DNA of 64,000 bases from Serinus canaria (lineage: Eukaryota; Chordata; Aves; Passeriformes; Fringillidae), in assembly GCF_022539315.1 (NCBI RefSeq), contig NC_066315.1, positions 90,560,990-90,624,989 on the forward strand, read 5' to 3'. A program made the position numbers and the translations under genes. Under the pieces are notes generated by a model. The model made no database searches, was not told where the DNA came from, and was given only the letters and a program-made list of their open reading frames with translations. Below are positions 1 through 14,400 of this stretch, piece after piece. Position 1 is the first letter of the stretch; the number at the start of each line of letters is the position of its first letter.

Positions 1-3000
1 GTGTCATGCTAAAAACTGGTTTCCTAGATACTAAATACTATTCCTTGCCTAATATTTCAGTGGCCATCAGTAAATACATATTCTTAGATCTGCAGTCAAG
101 GCTTCAATATGACATCTAGTAAGAGTGTTCCTTTTGTTGTTGTTAGTAGGGTGAGGTTTTGTTTTTGCTTTCAAATACTTTCAGATTATGGGAAATTCTA
201 CTCAAAGCATTCCGAGTTTGAGCAGGTGGATGAACCTGCAAGTGTGATACACATTCTTGCTATGGCTTCAGGGAGACAATCTTGAGCTTCTATTGTGAGG
301 ACCAATAAGTGACCCTTCAACAACCCTTCAACATATCTTGATTGCTGCAGGATGGAACAATATTCTACTCCAGGATGTGGGTTACTGTACTTGAAACTGA
401 TCTGTTAAGTTAAAAAGGGGGCTTGGGTGGCTTTGGTTTTTATCTTTGAAATTACCTCAGAGTTCTGAAGAACTTGACTTTGCTGACCTAACTGGTGTAC
501 ATCATGGTGGATCACTGTTCTGACCTCAGACTTTGGGGATGCAGTTCATGCTATTATTTGTGATTAAATGAAAAAAGAAGCTTTGAAATTGGGCATGGTG
601 CTGTAAGAAATCCTCTGAAAATCTCTCAACAATGAATCACAATGTCTGAAAAAACGCTGCTGATGAATTATTGTTCTTGTGATTTGAAGGACTATTCTGG
701 ATAAACTTTAGACTGAAAATTCCTAGTTGCTCCAGTAAACTTGGCTGCAAACAGAAATGTCCTAATTTGAAAACATTCCATTTGTTATGTGAAGCATGTG
801 TTTTCTCTTCAGAGATCCAAGTAAAATGCTGACAAGACAAAATTGCCAAAGTTCACATTGATAATCTCAGCTGCTGGAAGAGCAGTGCAGTCTGAATCTC
901 TATTTTTTGACTGGCCAGTTATGCTGTGGTTAAGAATTTTTTTCCCTCCCTATCACCGTATGCAGGAGGAGCTCAGAACCTAAAAATAGTCTGCAATGCT
1001 TTATCCCAGCAAAAGACTATAGTTCTTTTGTATTGAAAGTTTTATTTCCTGTTATGCTGTAATAGCCTCAGTCTAGAGGAGTGAAGATATGGCCTGTTTA
1101 CATTTCTGTCAGCCTCACGTTTACTTTGGCATGGCTCAGTTGTTCCCTGCATTTGCGATCTAACTTATGGCTTACATGGAAAATTCAGTATAGCAAACAT
1201 GTTTGCTCCTGGTTATTTGTTTCATGGAGGGTTTTTTGTGACAGTAGTATCTCTGTGGACTGTTCAGTGTTGGATGAAGTAACATAGTCCTTTGAGTGAA
1301 TAAACATCCTCTGAACTCCATTTCTGAACATGGTTACTCAAGTGCCATTTTTAATAACTTTGGTGTTCCCAAGCAAGCAAAAAAATTTCCTGTACAATTA
1401 TAGCCAAGAATATTGTCCATATTAATGACCCCTATGTTCTGAGTGCATAGGCAGCAGAAAGCCTTTGCTCTTTAGGGCAGGGAAGAGCCGTTCATACTTC
1501 TTTTTAGCCAATAAATTAGATTGGGTCTTAGGAATGGGGATTTTACAAGGCATAAAAGATTTCAACACAAAAGGGTTTAGAACATTAGGCATCTTAATTT
1601 CTGAGAAGAGTAGGGAGTCTTTAAATCAATTGCATATTCTGCAGAGGCTTTGAAGGATGACAGATGTTGTATCTGTTTCTTGAGAAGGGTATAATCAGTG
1701 ATTTGAAATGTTTCAGACTTGTTATGACTATTTCCTTGTAATAAACCTTGTAATTTGATTGACTCAAAATAGAATCCTAAAACACTGCAGAGGGTCATGT
1801 AGCAGATTTTGGGTAACATTATTCTTGCACTGTGTCAATGTTTACAGTGACAGTATAGTAGTGGAATTTAACTTACAGAAGCACATTTTAGATGCCCATC
1901 TGTGATTTTTTTTTTTTTTTGTCTTCTTTTTCTGTCTAAAAACTAGGAAAGACTGGCTAATTTAAAAGAGAAAGCACATGTCAGGAATAAGTGTCATAGC
2001 TTTTCCAGTATCCTCTGCCAGTTGACTACACAGCCCTAAAGGAAGACGTGGAGTAAAATAAAAGCAGTAAATAGCTCTCTGCTATTTTTGCTTTGGTTTT
2101 AGTACAGAAGGAGCTAAATTAAGAAGGCTGAAAAATGGAAATTTAAATGGATAAATGGAATCACAGAATAACTGAAGTTTTAAGAGTCATTTTAACTCTC
2201 AAGAACAGAGATAATGCAATTTCTTGTACACTGCTCATTTCTTATTTCTTACTTCTTTCTTCTGTCCTTACTTAAGACTGTTTGACTACCTTTGCTGTGG
2301 CGAAAGTATTTTCTTACATCTTGTTCCATCACCAAAGCTACTGGGGTCAGTCTGTCTGTGTCTCCATACCTGCCCCCTAGAAGGATAGATGTAGAGCCCA
2401 GAAAGCTCTGCCAGTGACCTTCTCTTCTTGGGGCAGAATAAACTTCCCCCCTTCAAGCTCTCCCCTTATGTCGCTTGCTCCACTGTGTCAGCTGAGGTGT
2501 TGAGGAGCCCAGAAGTGGACATGGTACTCCAGATGCTGCTTCACAAGTACCAAAAGGAAGGGAAGGATCATTTTTGCAACCTTCCATATGCAGGTGGCCA
2601 TTACTGCTGACTCCTGTTGAACTCTTTGTTGGCCTCCCAAGTCTTTCCCCATGAAGATTTCCTGTTGACATCCGATCTCAGCATGTAGGGCTGAGTGGTG
2701 TTACCCTGGCCCAGATGTGGTATTTACTGCTCTTGTTGGACTTCAGACATTTTCTATCAGATAATTTTTTTTCAGCCTGTTTCTCTGTCTAGCAGTCCTG
2801 CCTTCCACAGTATCACTCAACCACTTTGGTATTGTTCACACACATGCTGAGTAATCATCCAGGGAATAGTTTTGATGACTCCTGTCAGTCCCAGAGCTAC
2901 ACCACTGGAAATTGACTGCCCAGTGAATTTTGTACCTGTTATCGGCATCCCCAAGCCCAACAGTCAGGTCCATTTTCTACCCACGTTTTTGTTCACTTAG

Positions 3001-5458
3001 TCCGTATCCCTAGATGATGTTATAAGGAAACTGTGGGAGATCATGGCAGGGGCTATGCCGCAGCTGAGATATGCAGCATTCGTTACTTTCTTCTTTTAAA
3101 AACGTCATCTCATCGTAGAAGGCGCTCAGATCAATAAGGGGCTATTCACCTTGGCAGGTCTGTGATGGCTCTTCCTGATTGCTTTTTTCTGCTTAATGTG
3201 GTAATGTCTTCCAAGATTATTTTAATGGTAATCCTGGAGGCTGTTGTGAGGCTGACTACCCCACAATAACCTGATTTTTTTCTTGTTAACTTTCTTTGAC
3301 ATGGATGTGACAGTTGTCTTTCTGTCATTGGAAATATCACCCAATCGTCATAATCTCTCAGTCATGATAGGAAAATTACAGTGACGTTGAACTGTTTCTT
3401 TGACAGGTGTGTTTTATGGACTGGTGTACACCCAGCTGAGTATAGCTTCTCTAGCTCAATCTCTTTATCCTGACAGGTCTTGTTCCTCATAGCTTACTCC
3501 CAGGGCTTAATTCCTGTCCCTGTAGTTGCAGCTCTGTAGGCAGAGAAGGAAGCCTTTGTGCTGTTACCAGAAGTCTTGAGTTTCTGTGGCTTTCTGGAGC
3601 TTTTGCCAGGCAGATGTTTCAGTGTTGTCTAATAACTCTTTGTATGACTAGCTGCTTCACATGTGACTTGATTCGTCTTCAAGAAGGTGAATCCCAAAGC
3701 AGAAGAAATGGGATAATGATGCGCATCCAACCTTTTTTGGCTGCCAAAAGAACTTTGCATCTGTTTTAATTGTTCTATGTGTTATTCTGCAGCATTTTAT
3801 GTTGTCACAAATATTGTGAGGTCCCAGAAACAGGTTAATCTGCTGACAAAGGTGCAAATGTAGAGACTGGTGTGTAGTGAAATGAATTGGTCTGTGGAGA
3901 GGGCAATGGCTAATGTGTTTTACTGTCAAATGATCTCTTTACCTGACTGGAGACTTCTCCTGCAGCTTCGCTGGGAGTGCCTCTGGCTGCCCCTCACTCT
4001 TTGAGCTTTTATAAGTCCTCTTTTATAAGTACTTTTTATAAGTACTTTTATATGTCCTCTTGCTTCTATCCATTTCCAGGGCCTTCAGTTATGAAATTCA
4101 CTGTCTCACAGTGTACCATGGTATGGTATATTGGGGTGACTGATTATTTGGAGCATGCATTTTGTGACTTGGCCTGGTCCCAGCAAATGTACTGGAAGTT
4201 TTTTTCCATAATGCAATACTATTTAGGCAGCTTAAGAACCCAAGGGATTACAATTATCAGAGGAGAGAAGCATTATGAAATGTGGAGCTCTGTGGTTTGA
4301 AGGACTGTCAGGCCTTCCTTGTTCTATAGTGCATGGTATTTCTGGAGTACCAGAATAATGCAGGTTCCTCAAATGGGAGCACTGGCTTTATGAGGCTTTT
4401 GGAGTATTTTGCATGCTTAGGTGAATTATCTTTGTTGAGGTTTTATAGATGAGTCATAGGGAATTTGATCAAATCTAGATTTTATCTGTAAGGATGATCT
4501 ATAGGTCAGCTGTAGGTCAATCATTTAGTCTTGCATGCTAACAAAAATCATGTCTCAGAGTTTGCCTGAGCTCAGTCTCCCAGCAGCCTTTCTCTGGTTA
4601 CAGACTACAAATTGCTCTCTCTTCTGTATTGCACTGCTATCTAAGGTACTCCAGAAGATTCAATTGGATATGGTCTGTGTTTCTCTCTCAGATAAGAAAA
4701 TCCATTAGCTGCAGTGGATGTAGAGTTTTTACCTGCATAAAAAAATAAAAGTGGTCAATTAAGCCTTTTTAACTATCTATTTAACTAAATCCAAGTTGAA
4801 TAAAAAGATGGTGATGAACCAAAAATCAGTGCTTCCTTGCCTTTTTTTTCCTCTCCTGTTTCTGACAGTGCCCTGTTTAGTGGCCCTCCTTTGAATATGA
4901 AGTGCAGTAGTCTCACTATAATGCTTCAGTCCTCTAAGTCGTAAAGTTTCTGTTTGGGGTCTCTTTATTATTCATGCCTGGAAATTTCTACAGGAATAGG
5001 AAACCTATAAATTATAGGAATGCTAATTGAAATTTGGAAAGTGGAGGGGAGTTTATAGTTCTTTCTTCCTTGCTGCATCCCACTCTTTCAGTGGATTGAT
5101 GCTGCAAGTGTGGATACTTTGGCTATTAAAATCAGAAAAATACCTCCCATGAATGTTTTCTCCCTCCACACTCCCTAATTCTGCCCATCACTCCCCCCTC
5201 AAATAGCTGTAGATTACTGTAAGGAAATTAGTTTATGTTACAGATTGAAGAATAAGGTAGTAGTGAATAGTAATCTACATTTAAATATGGAGAGGGTGCC
5301 ACCAGCAGTCAGTCAAAGGAAGTAAAGTGAAATAAAAAGAGTTGTAGATAGCTCTGAAATTTTCTTATCCCTCAAAGGTAAAAGTTAAGAATGCTTAATA
5401 GCCCAGTATCTTTCTTCTAAGTATGGAAAGTCACTTTACTTTTTTTTTTTCTTTCTAG
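1..5458 (+). other. CTNNAL1: Upstream CTNNAL1 intron, no exon seen
   Basis: This is the intron before the first visible CTNNAL1 exon, ending in a T-rich tract and the AG at 5457-5458. I looked for the preceding alpha-catulin exon, which in human encodes the segment ending in IACIEAKQA, and did not find it. The only recognisable content is an old minus-strand CR1 at about 2157-3345. The remaining open frames are short and have no family resemblance. Confidence 0.7.
2157..3345 (-). repeat. Old CR1 LINE fragment (3' part of ORF2 and tail)
   Basis: Read on the plus strand, this is the complement of a diverged CR1 LINE. It starts with the typical tail complement (aatcacagaataactgaag), continues through the block around 2500-2560 (aggagcccagaagtggacat, cagaagctggac-like in the family), and reaches the reverse-transcriptase part near 3105-3250 (catcgtagaaggcgctcaga; gttgtgaggctgactacccc). 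These blocks occur in the correct CR1 order. Many indels and stops show an inactive old copy. The inner edge near 3345 is approximate. Confidence 0.75.
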
Positions 5459-8400
5459 GTGAAACAATTGCACAGCTTACAGATGTGGCAAGCTTGGATC
5501 ATCCAGAATCTGATAGCCACATAACAATCTTTACGGACAAAACGGGTGTGGTAAAAGCTGCAAGGTTGCTGCTTTCTTCTGTCACGAAGGTGTTGGTGTT
5601 AGCAGACAGAATTGTTATTAAGCAAATTATAACTTCCAGGAACAAGGTATTGTAACTTCTTTTCTGTTCTGTTTTACTGATACCTGTAGTCAGTGCAAAA
5701 GAGTGGTGGTAAATGTGATATTGTCATTGTCTCTTTGGAGGAATTATAAAATAAAGAGATAAAAATTAGTGTCTTGCTCATACTTGTTTACTTACCCGGT
5801 ATCTGACAGGGGATGGCTATAAGTCAGTAGGATTAAAATAACAATTTTTGATTCTGCATTTTATGTCACCCACATTGCTTTATTCACTTATGTTGGAGAA
5901 GATGCTGTGTTACTGCTTTTTTAACTTAAAATTTGCAATGAGGTAAAAAGTGTGTCTGTTAGTAAAATGGTCAGTAAATCTTCTACTTGCTAATGACAGG
6001 ATGTTTGTACTGTCAGGATCAAGACAAGGAGAGCATTATGGGATTTAGGCAAAAACCTGTGAGGAATGCACATTATGTCTGTGCCAGTGAAGTGAGGTTT
6101 ACAGATTAAGAGGTTTTTGTTCAGTTTAACTTAGGTCTTGAAACTTAGGATGAAACTTCTTGGTTGGTTTAAATCATCTGTGAAGGCCCATATATTAGAC
6201 CTCAAATATAATCTGTTTTATGCAGTGCAGACTTCACTGCCTTGCCTGTAGGATATTCTTCCATTTTTTTCTTCACAATGTGCTAAAACAAAAATAGAAA
6301 AATCCTGTTTGAAAAATGAGAACCTGATAAGGCCTGGGGGTTTCCATTAATTTTGAGCTTGCAATCCAGAGCAGTGCCCCTCTTCCCACTTTTGACTCCT
6401 TATGCTGTCTCTCTTCCTTTGTCCTGGTTTACTTTCCAGACCCACTGGACTCTATTTTGCAGCACCTAGATCCAAGGCACTTAGTTCAGACCAGGATTCA
6501 AAACCAGTGAAATTACCTGCTTCTCTCTGACTTTAGACTTGTCAGCACTGATCTGCTGTCTTTGTGCTCATTTCTTCTCCCAGCTGTTGATTCAGTTGGC
6601 TGCAGTGTTATCAATATCAATTTGCTGAAATTCCTTGCAGCATTGGTCTTTTTTTGCACCGAAGACCAGAATGGTGTATTTAATACCTTTTGCTGATTTT
6701 CTGCTGTCATCTGCAGCCATGCAGCAATCCTAATTAATTTACCTTTCCAAAAATGGCAGGTTTAGGCTATGGAGCAACTGTGCAAGTGCACATATCATGA
6801 AAGGATAAGGAGGGATATATCCTTTCAGGAACAGGCTAGGTTTCTGGTAATTTTAAATATATATATATATATATATATGAAAATATTGTCATATACATAC
6901 CAATGTGAATATAGTAAGCACAGATGAAGCATTTAATTTTGAAAGCATTTCAAGCAATATCATAGTCCAGAGTAAGTGTATCAGACTCTGACTGCCATAG
7001 GCACAGAATTGTAAAATATCCTGAATTGAAGGGGCTCTTGTAAAATATCCTGAATTGAAGGGGCTCAAGTCCAACTCCTGGCCTTGCACAGGACAGCCCA
7101 AGAGTAACACCATATGCCCAAGAGCACTGTCTAAATACTTCTTGTCAGACTTGGTGCTGTGACCCTTCCCTGGGGATCCTGTTCCAGTGCCCAACCACCT
7201 TCTGGGTGAAGAACCTTTTCCTGATATCCAATCTAAAACTCTCCAGATAAAACTTCAGGCCATTCCTTCAGGTCCTGTAACTGGTCCTGTCGCAGAAGAG
7301 TTCAGTGCCTGCTGCTCTTCTTCCCCTCACAAGAAAGTTGTAACTGCAAAGATGTCTCTCCTCAGTCTCCTCTTCTCCTGAAGAGACCAAGTGACCTCAG
7401 CTGCTCCTCAAACAGCTTCCCCTCAAGGCCCTTCACCATCTTCATAGCCCTTCTTTGGACATTCTCTAATGGCTTAATATCTCTCTTATATTTTGGCACC
7501 CAAACCTGCCCCCAAGCACTGGACATGAGGCTACCCCAGTGCAGAGCACTTACCTGTTGCCAACATATTTTATGAAAAATCCTTTACTTAGGATTTTTCC
7601 TTTCCTGAGAGTTGAGAAGCCTCAGAACAAACTAAACAATTCTTATCTGCTGCTGTGGAATGCCACGGGAAAATCTGTGATTGGCCCCGTCGGACTGTTT
7701 CCAATTAAGAGCCTATCACAATTCACCTGTTCGGCCCGTCTCGGGCTGAGAAGACTTCAGTTTACACATTCTTTTCTATTCTTAGCTTAGCCTTGTAGTG
7801 AAACCTTTCTCTTTACTCTTTTAGTATAGTTTCTATATCTTATATATCATATCATAATAAATCAAAGCCTTCTGATACATGGAGTCAACGTTGTCGTCTC
7901 TTCCCTCATCCTGGGACCTCAGAAAACCCTGTAATACTTACCCAGCTGTCAGTGCTGTGCCTGATGCCCCCCAGGACACAGCTAGTCTTTGGGATCTCCT
8001 GGGGTTTACTACATTCTCCCTTCTGTGCATAGTGCACATCTGGGAAAGTCTGCTTTTGTCTGTGGTACCAGCAGAGCAATTCACATCACTCCAGAACCGG
8101 ATTAAATAAATGGTGTTTTATACAGGCCTAATATTTATATATGCCCTGATTGTTATTCTAAGTACACTCCTGAAAAGTGTGTAGAGACACTGCTACGAAG
8201 AGACACTGCTATGATGGATAGCAAAGAGGTTCTTGCTGTAGATGACTTTGTGGTAGAGCGATAATACGGGCAGGGATTTAAGAAGTGCACACAAATACTC
8301 TGAGACAGTGTAGTATAATATGGCAAAGAGGATGGAAAGGTAGGAAGAGGCTCATCGGTACTCCCAACTGGAGAAGATTCTGGCTTCTTGAAATGCATCA

Positions 8401-11400
8401 CTGTTCCGGAAGATCTCGGCTTCATTTTTATCTTAGAGACTGAATGCCCAATGTTAAACTTCTATTGCCTCTTTTTTTTTTTTTTTTTTTCCCCTGCCTA
8501 TTTCTGAACACCTTTTTTTTCCCCATTGTCATCATCTTCCTCATGTGAGTAAAGAGTCAGTCAAGGGCAAAGGATAGAAGAAGAGATGAGTGGTGGGACA
8601 TCCAATTCCTCAGACAAATGAAATGATTGAGATCTTCCAGAATGGTGATCTGTTCCAGAACCCAGCCTCTAGCTGATGATCCCCAGTGATCCTGTTCCTG
8701 CTTCCACATTCTCTTTGCCATCTATGCTGTCCTTGTGTTCTGGGATTGCATACATTTTCTTCCATATTTGCCCACATCTTTCCTACCTTACAAAATCAGC
8801 TTCATTGTCCAACAGACTTAGTCACTGCATCGGTGAACTTAAGGTTTTGCTTCACTCACTGTCACCAGTCAGGTTAGCAGAGCCAGAACAATAAGCAGGG
8901 AAATGACAGATAGTGGGGGAGTTGCTGCATTGTTCATTTTGGATCAAAATATGGATGTGCCCCGAAGTGATGTCGTCCTATGACTGCTGTTTGCAAGGCG
9001 ACATTAATTCTGCAGCAGTAGCTGTGCATTACCTAGTGCTAACTTAGATGTCAATAAGAGCTTAAAGCTTTGGGGTTTTTTACATTTTTTTTAAACTTTT
9101 AATTAATAGATGTATGTCTTCATTGCCATCTGCATGTTTCTTGTTGAAAAAGCTTTAAAATTAAAAATTATAAAGACATCATAGGTATTTTGCATTGTAT
9201 CAGCATCTTGAATAAGCTTTAGACAAATTTAGAGCTGTCTGTACAGTTTTTTGGAATGTCATCTCTGCCTGGGATGTCTAGAATTATTTAATGTAATGGA
9301 AATGCATGTGCTTTCACTGTAATTTTTATTTGACAAGAAATTCGTCATGAGAGAAACACAGAAAACTGCAACATAGTTGTTTGCAACCAAGGTCAGACTC
9401 ATAAAGTAACACATTTTATTAAACCTAAAATGTTTGAGCATCATTAATATTTCTTTTTATCTATTATTAGAAGAGAAAGTTGGACCTTAGCTTGTATGTT
9501 TTTCTCTTTTCTCCATATTTGCTTTTCTACTTCCTCACTTTCCCAGTCCTGTGGTTCTCTCCTTCTTCCACTCTCATACTGCTATTTTCACAACTTTATG
9601 CATCATCCTTCCAAGTCCTTTGTACTCCAGCCTTTCTCTTATATCAACAGCCCAGTCAGGAAGACTCCTTCTTTCTGCAGCCTTTATGGGACTGCCCAAC
9701 ACAATATACTCAGACAGATTGCTGCAGTCTGATATTGCTTGATCAAGCAATATCAGACTGCAGCAATCCACAGCAGTCGTAGTGGGACATTTGCTTTACT
9801 TAGGTTACAGCTGAGATTGAGTGGCTGCTCTGCCACAAACAAATGGGCGCTTCTAGGAGAGTTTGCTAGGGTTGCAGGGAAGGGGGAGTTTGTCATTATC
9901 AGGTGTGTACACTGTCTTTGTAGTTGTGGGGAGTTGCTTTTGGCTTAGAAAAGGAAAAATCAGTTGAAGTTTCTCCCTTTCAAGTACAGTCTGTTAAATT
10001 TTTATGTGGTGTTTTATCTCCAGTCTGAAAGACAATGCAGAACTGCTTTGAGTGTTTTCCCTTCTAAAGACATTTAGTGGATTTGAAAGATCACTTTGAG
10101 ATTAGCAAGTATATGTCTAACCTGAAAAATTCAGATGTTAATTTCTGTTATAATCCATAATGTAGTGACTTCACAGGATACCCTTCAGTAATCAGTAATT
10201 TATAAGCTCTCTGATAGTCTTTCTGAATGTTTAAAAAAATGCTGATTTTACATGCTTTTACGTATCTCGAGTAAGAATTTGGAACAACTTAAGTTTTTTA
10301 AGCTCTTTGTTTTATATGCACCTGATAGAAGTCTCCACAGTTAGAGTAGGTTGTTATGGAAAGTACAAAACTATGTATTCACTTATTTCTAACTTTTTTG
10401 TTCAGTTTTGTTGAGTTCTGTTGCTTTTTTTTTTTTTTTTTAATATACAGAGCCACCGAAACATATCTGTGTAACTGTGATTTTAGACTTTAAAAGTTAG
10501 GCATCTAAAATGGAGAGTTACAACATAGGGGTATCATCTGCTCTTGTTACTGTCATATTAAATTTAAAACCACATTTTTTCCTGAATCTGGAAGCTGAAT
10601 CCATTAATACTGTTACTCTTCATATTGTGAGGAGCAAGGAAGATGTTTTTTGAGGGCTGACAACAAATGACTCACTTTGAATGAAGCATGATAATTAACT
10701 TACATTTGATTTCTGGCTGTTGAGTTATTAATGCTTAAATTGTGACAAAATATATACATTTTAAACTACACATCTTAGGAGTGTCTGTAAATAATAATAC
10801 TCCTAGTTCAATGATAATGCTTTTTGTTTGGCATCTTGGTAATCTACAGCATTTTCCCGTATCTTGCAGGTTCTTGCAACAATGGAACAACTAGAAAAGG
10901 TCAGTAGTTTCCAGGAGTTTGTACAGATATTCAGTCAATTTGGAAATGAAATGGTGGAGTTCGCCCATTTAACTGGAGATCGGCAAAATGTAAGTATTAG
11001 AAAGAAGTTTTAAGAGATGTTGCACAGTATCGCCTTCATCTTGTTATCAGGAAGGTATGGCTTCTTCTGGGATGATAAAAGAAAACGAAACAATTGCTGG
11101 TGTCCTGTCTCTGGAACCTGCCCTCTCAGTGCTCCACCCAAAACACATTTTTTGATTTTAAAGCTCAGCCTGAGAAATATGGCTGCATTGTTTGCCCTGC
11201 ATATCTTCCAGAAGCCTGGTTGTGTGTTATTTTCGTTGTCTTTTGGCTTCAGTCACTTTCTTTTGGCTTTAAGTTTTCTGGCTCATTACTCTGGTAGAGA
11301 GTTTGTCTGTTGTTATTTGACAGAAATATTTGATGTTTGCATGTAGTGAAAGGACTTCATTATCTTAAAAAACTCCAGAGGGATTCTAATAGCATCTGCT

Positions 11401-14400
11401 TGGTGGCTTGTTAGAGTTTGGTTTTTTTAATATTATTCTTCAGAAATATTTTTCTAGGTTTAGGTTGAAACCTTCTTATGTTAGGGCAGTGAGTTTTTAG
11501 TTCTCACAGGCTGCTACTCTTTCAAAGCCTTTCATTCATACTGGAAGCTTTTTTCCCCACTACTTCCATGTAAATTGAAGGGTTTGCTGAGGCTTAAAAC
11601 TTCTGCTGTGAGCTTTATTTGATAATCCAATCCTCTGTTCAGAGCTAAACCAGGGTTTGGTGTAAATATACAGAGTCCCTAATATCCAGTAAAATTCGGA
11701 ATTCCGCTTGTATAAACAAATTAGCCAACATCATGTGTTTCCTTTTACTGTTGACGTGTGCATGCTTGGTGTCAAAGAACCATTGCTGGGAAAGCTACTT
11801 AAAGGAAATACCTGCTTAGAAATGAACTCTTTTTTTTTTTTTTTCCTGAAGTATTTTTTTCCTTGAAGCAGTTGTTCCTTTGAAAGGGAAACGTGCATTA
11901 TTAGGAAGTCATAGTCACTTTTCAGCTATGTTGAATTTTCAGTGTTAAGTGGTCTTCTGCTCTCCCCTCCTTGACTACTTGACTCTTTTGGCAAGAGTGC
12001 TACATTACCACTTTTTCAATTGTGTCAGGGTTTTCCTGATGTGCTCAGTTTACAGCGTGTAGACTTCCATGTGGCACTACTGGTTTTATGGGGAGGAAGC
12101 ATTCCCTCACAGGATTTTTAAGTGTGCCATAAATTCCTGACTGCCATCAGATTTATAAGAGTAATGTCAGAATTTCAGAAATCAACTGTTTTCTTGTTTC
12201 GTTGTTTTATTGGTTTGGTTTTTAATGTGAGTTTAATCTTAAAGATTTTCTGTAGTTGCTAAATACAGACATTATAAAAATGTCAAAACAGGCTGCTACT
12301 GTTATTTATCTGGGTTTTTTTGTTAATCTAGGGTATATTAGGATTAATTACATTCTGTAAAGCTTCAGCTGGTTCCATTCAGTTGCCTTTTTGACACTCA
12401 GCACTCAGCTGTCTTTGTGAGCAGTGAGAAGATTGCAGTTGTAGCTTTCTTAAATTCTTCCCCTTGTTAGACCCTCTTGCATGTTGAGGGATTCATGTCT
12501 TGCCCTCTTCCCCTACATCCTGGTTTGGAGTGTAAATTCTTATATTTTGATGAACTTTGCTGGGGGTATACTTCAGTTTTGCAGATGTATCCATCTTTTC
12601 CTGTAAAGTTCTTGATAAGTTTCTGTACTCAGAGCAGAGACATACCAAGGAATTGCTTTTTCAGCCCGTTAAGACTTTTTTTATTACTGCTATGTAGCAA
12701 ATATAACACTGAAGTAGAGAAAATATTTAGTTTACATTTCCTCCACTGCAGTATAATGAAAATCAGGTGTTCTCTGTTTCTGCCTTACCCTCCCCTCAAT
12801 TTCAGAAAAGACTTCTTGTCAGCTATTCTTTTCACCTCATTTTTCTGTTTTATGAATAATGCCTTATGATAAAGGTATCAAAATTAGCAACAGTTTACAT
12901 AACATGCTCTGTATCTTGGAGATCTTCCTTCTTTGAAATCTGAGTTGAATAGAGTCAAGAATAAATGCATAAATTGAAGTCTGTCTGAAAAGTAACTTCT
13001 AGATCATGACTTAGGCTGAAAATAGCAGAAATTTGTCAGAAATTAGAAAGCTTTGTCACAACCCATTCACCTGCAAGAGTTCTTTTTCTTTAATATAATC
13101 TATAATATTAAGTTAATATTATAGATACTTTATAATATTTGGGTCTTTTTTGGTGTTTAGGATTTGAAGGATGAGAAGAAAAAGGCTAGAATGGCAGCAT
13201 CTAGGGCTGTTCTTGAGAAGTGCACTATGATGCTTCTGACTGCTTCAAAGGTGAGTGAGTTTGTGCACCCTTACACAACTTGGTTAAATCACAGAGCATG
13301 GTATCTGCCATGAGAGCTGATTCTCCTCTCTCACTCTCCCACTTCAGATTCCATGCTAAAGTGTAAAGAATGAGGAAAGAAAATCTTTATATTCTGAGTA
13401 ATGGTGTGAATTCAACTTAACAGCAGTTTAACAGAAAGAATTCCATATTCTAAAATAATTTTTCAGACTTGCCTTAGCAGGAAGCATTCATTTCAACATA
13501 CTCCATGTGTACTCTTTCATAATAGTTACTCTACTTTCTTTAAAAAGACTTGTCTAAGGCATCCAGACTGTGAATCTGCTCGTATTAACAAAGATGGAGT
13601 TTTTCATCGGATGAGACTAGCTTTGGAACAGGTGATAGAAATTGTAACTGACTCTAGACCAAGTGGAGAAAATGAAATGGCCCCCATCAGCATATATTCT
13701 GGCATCAAAGAATTCAAGGTAAGAGTAGAAATAATACTGTTTTCTACAGCCAATAAAGTACCTCTTAACTAGGATTTTGGGGGAAAAAAAGTGATTTTAG
13801 ATTTGAGATCATGGAGCTGCATCTCTTGAGAGGTGTTGACTTAAATAACTGTCCCAAAATGTTAAAGAATCTCTCAAGAAGTGACTATAATTTAATTGTC
13901 ATTGCCAAAATACAGCTTTCCTTCTGAATCACTATGCATTCAGAACTGTAATATACAGTAGAGGTAATGCATTGACATTGAATATACTGAAGTATCAGGA
14001 TCTGTTCAGACTTTCATTAAAATAGTTGTTGTTTGAGAATTCTTGCTTTTTAAGTGTTAATGTTTTTAAAATTGCATGCAACAATATTCATACAAACATT
14101 TAAAAGAGCAAACTGTCATTTAAAATAAATGTTCTGCATTGAAATTGTATCCTGTAGCTCAATGGACTTTTTTCCTCATAAAGGCTTTTCTAAATTTCAT
14201 ACTCCATTAAGAACAGTTAATGAGCAACCATGGCTTACTGCTTTTGAGTGTGTCACTTTGATTCAATTTATTTGTTTATCCATTTCCCCTCTTTGAATTT
14301 CCACTGAAATCTTTTGAGAGTGCCCCAAAGTATTAAATTTGCTACATTCACATTTTTAGAAAACTACTCAAAATGGATTACATGGATGGGGAAGGATCAA

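Noticed and set aside
12477..12869. A 130-codon plus-strand open frame in a CTNNAL1 intron
   Set aside because: No splice-compatible homology to alpha-catulin and Phe/Leu/Ser-rich composition typical of T-rich intronic DNA.
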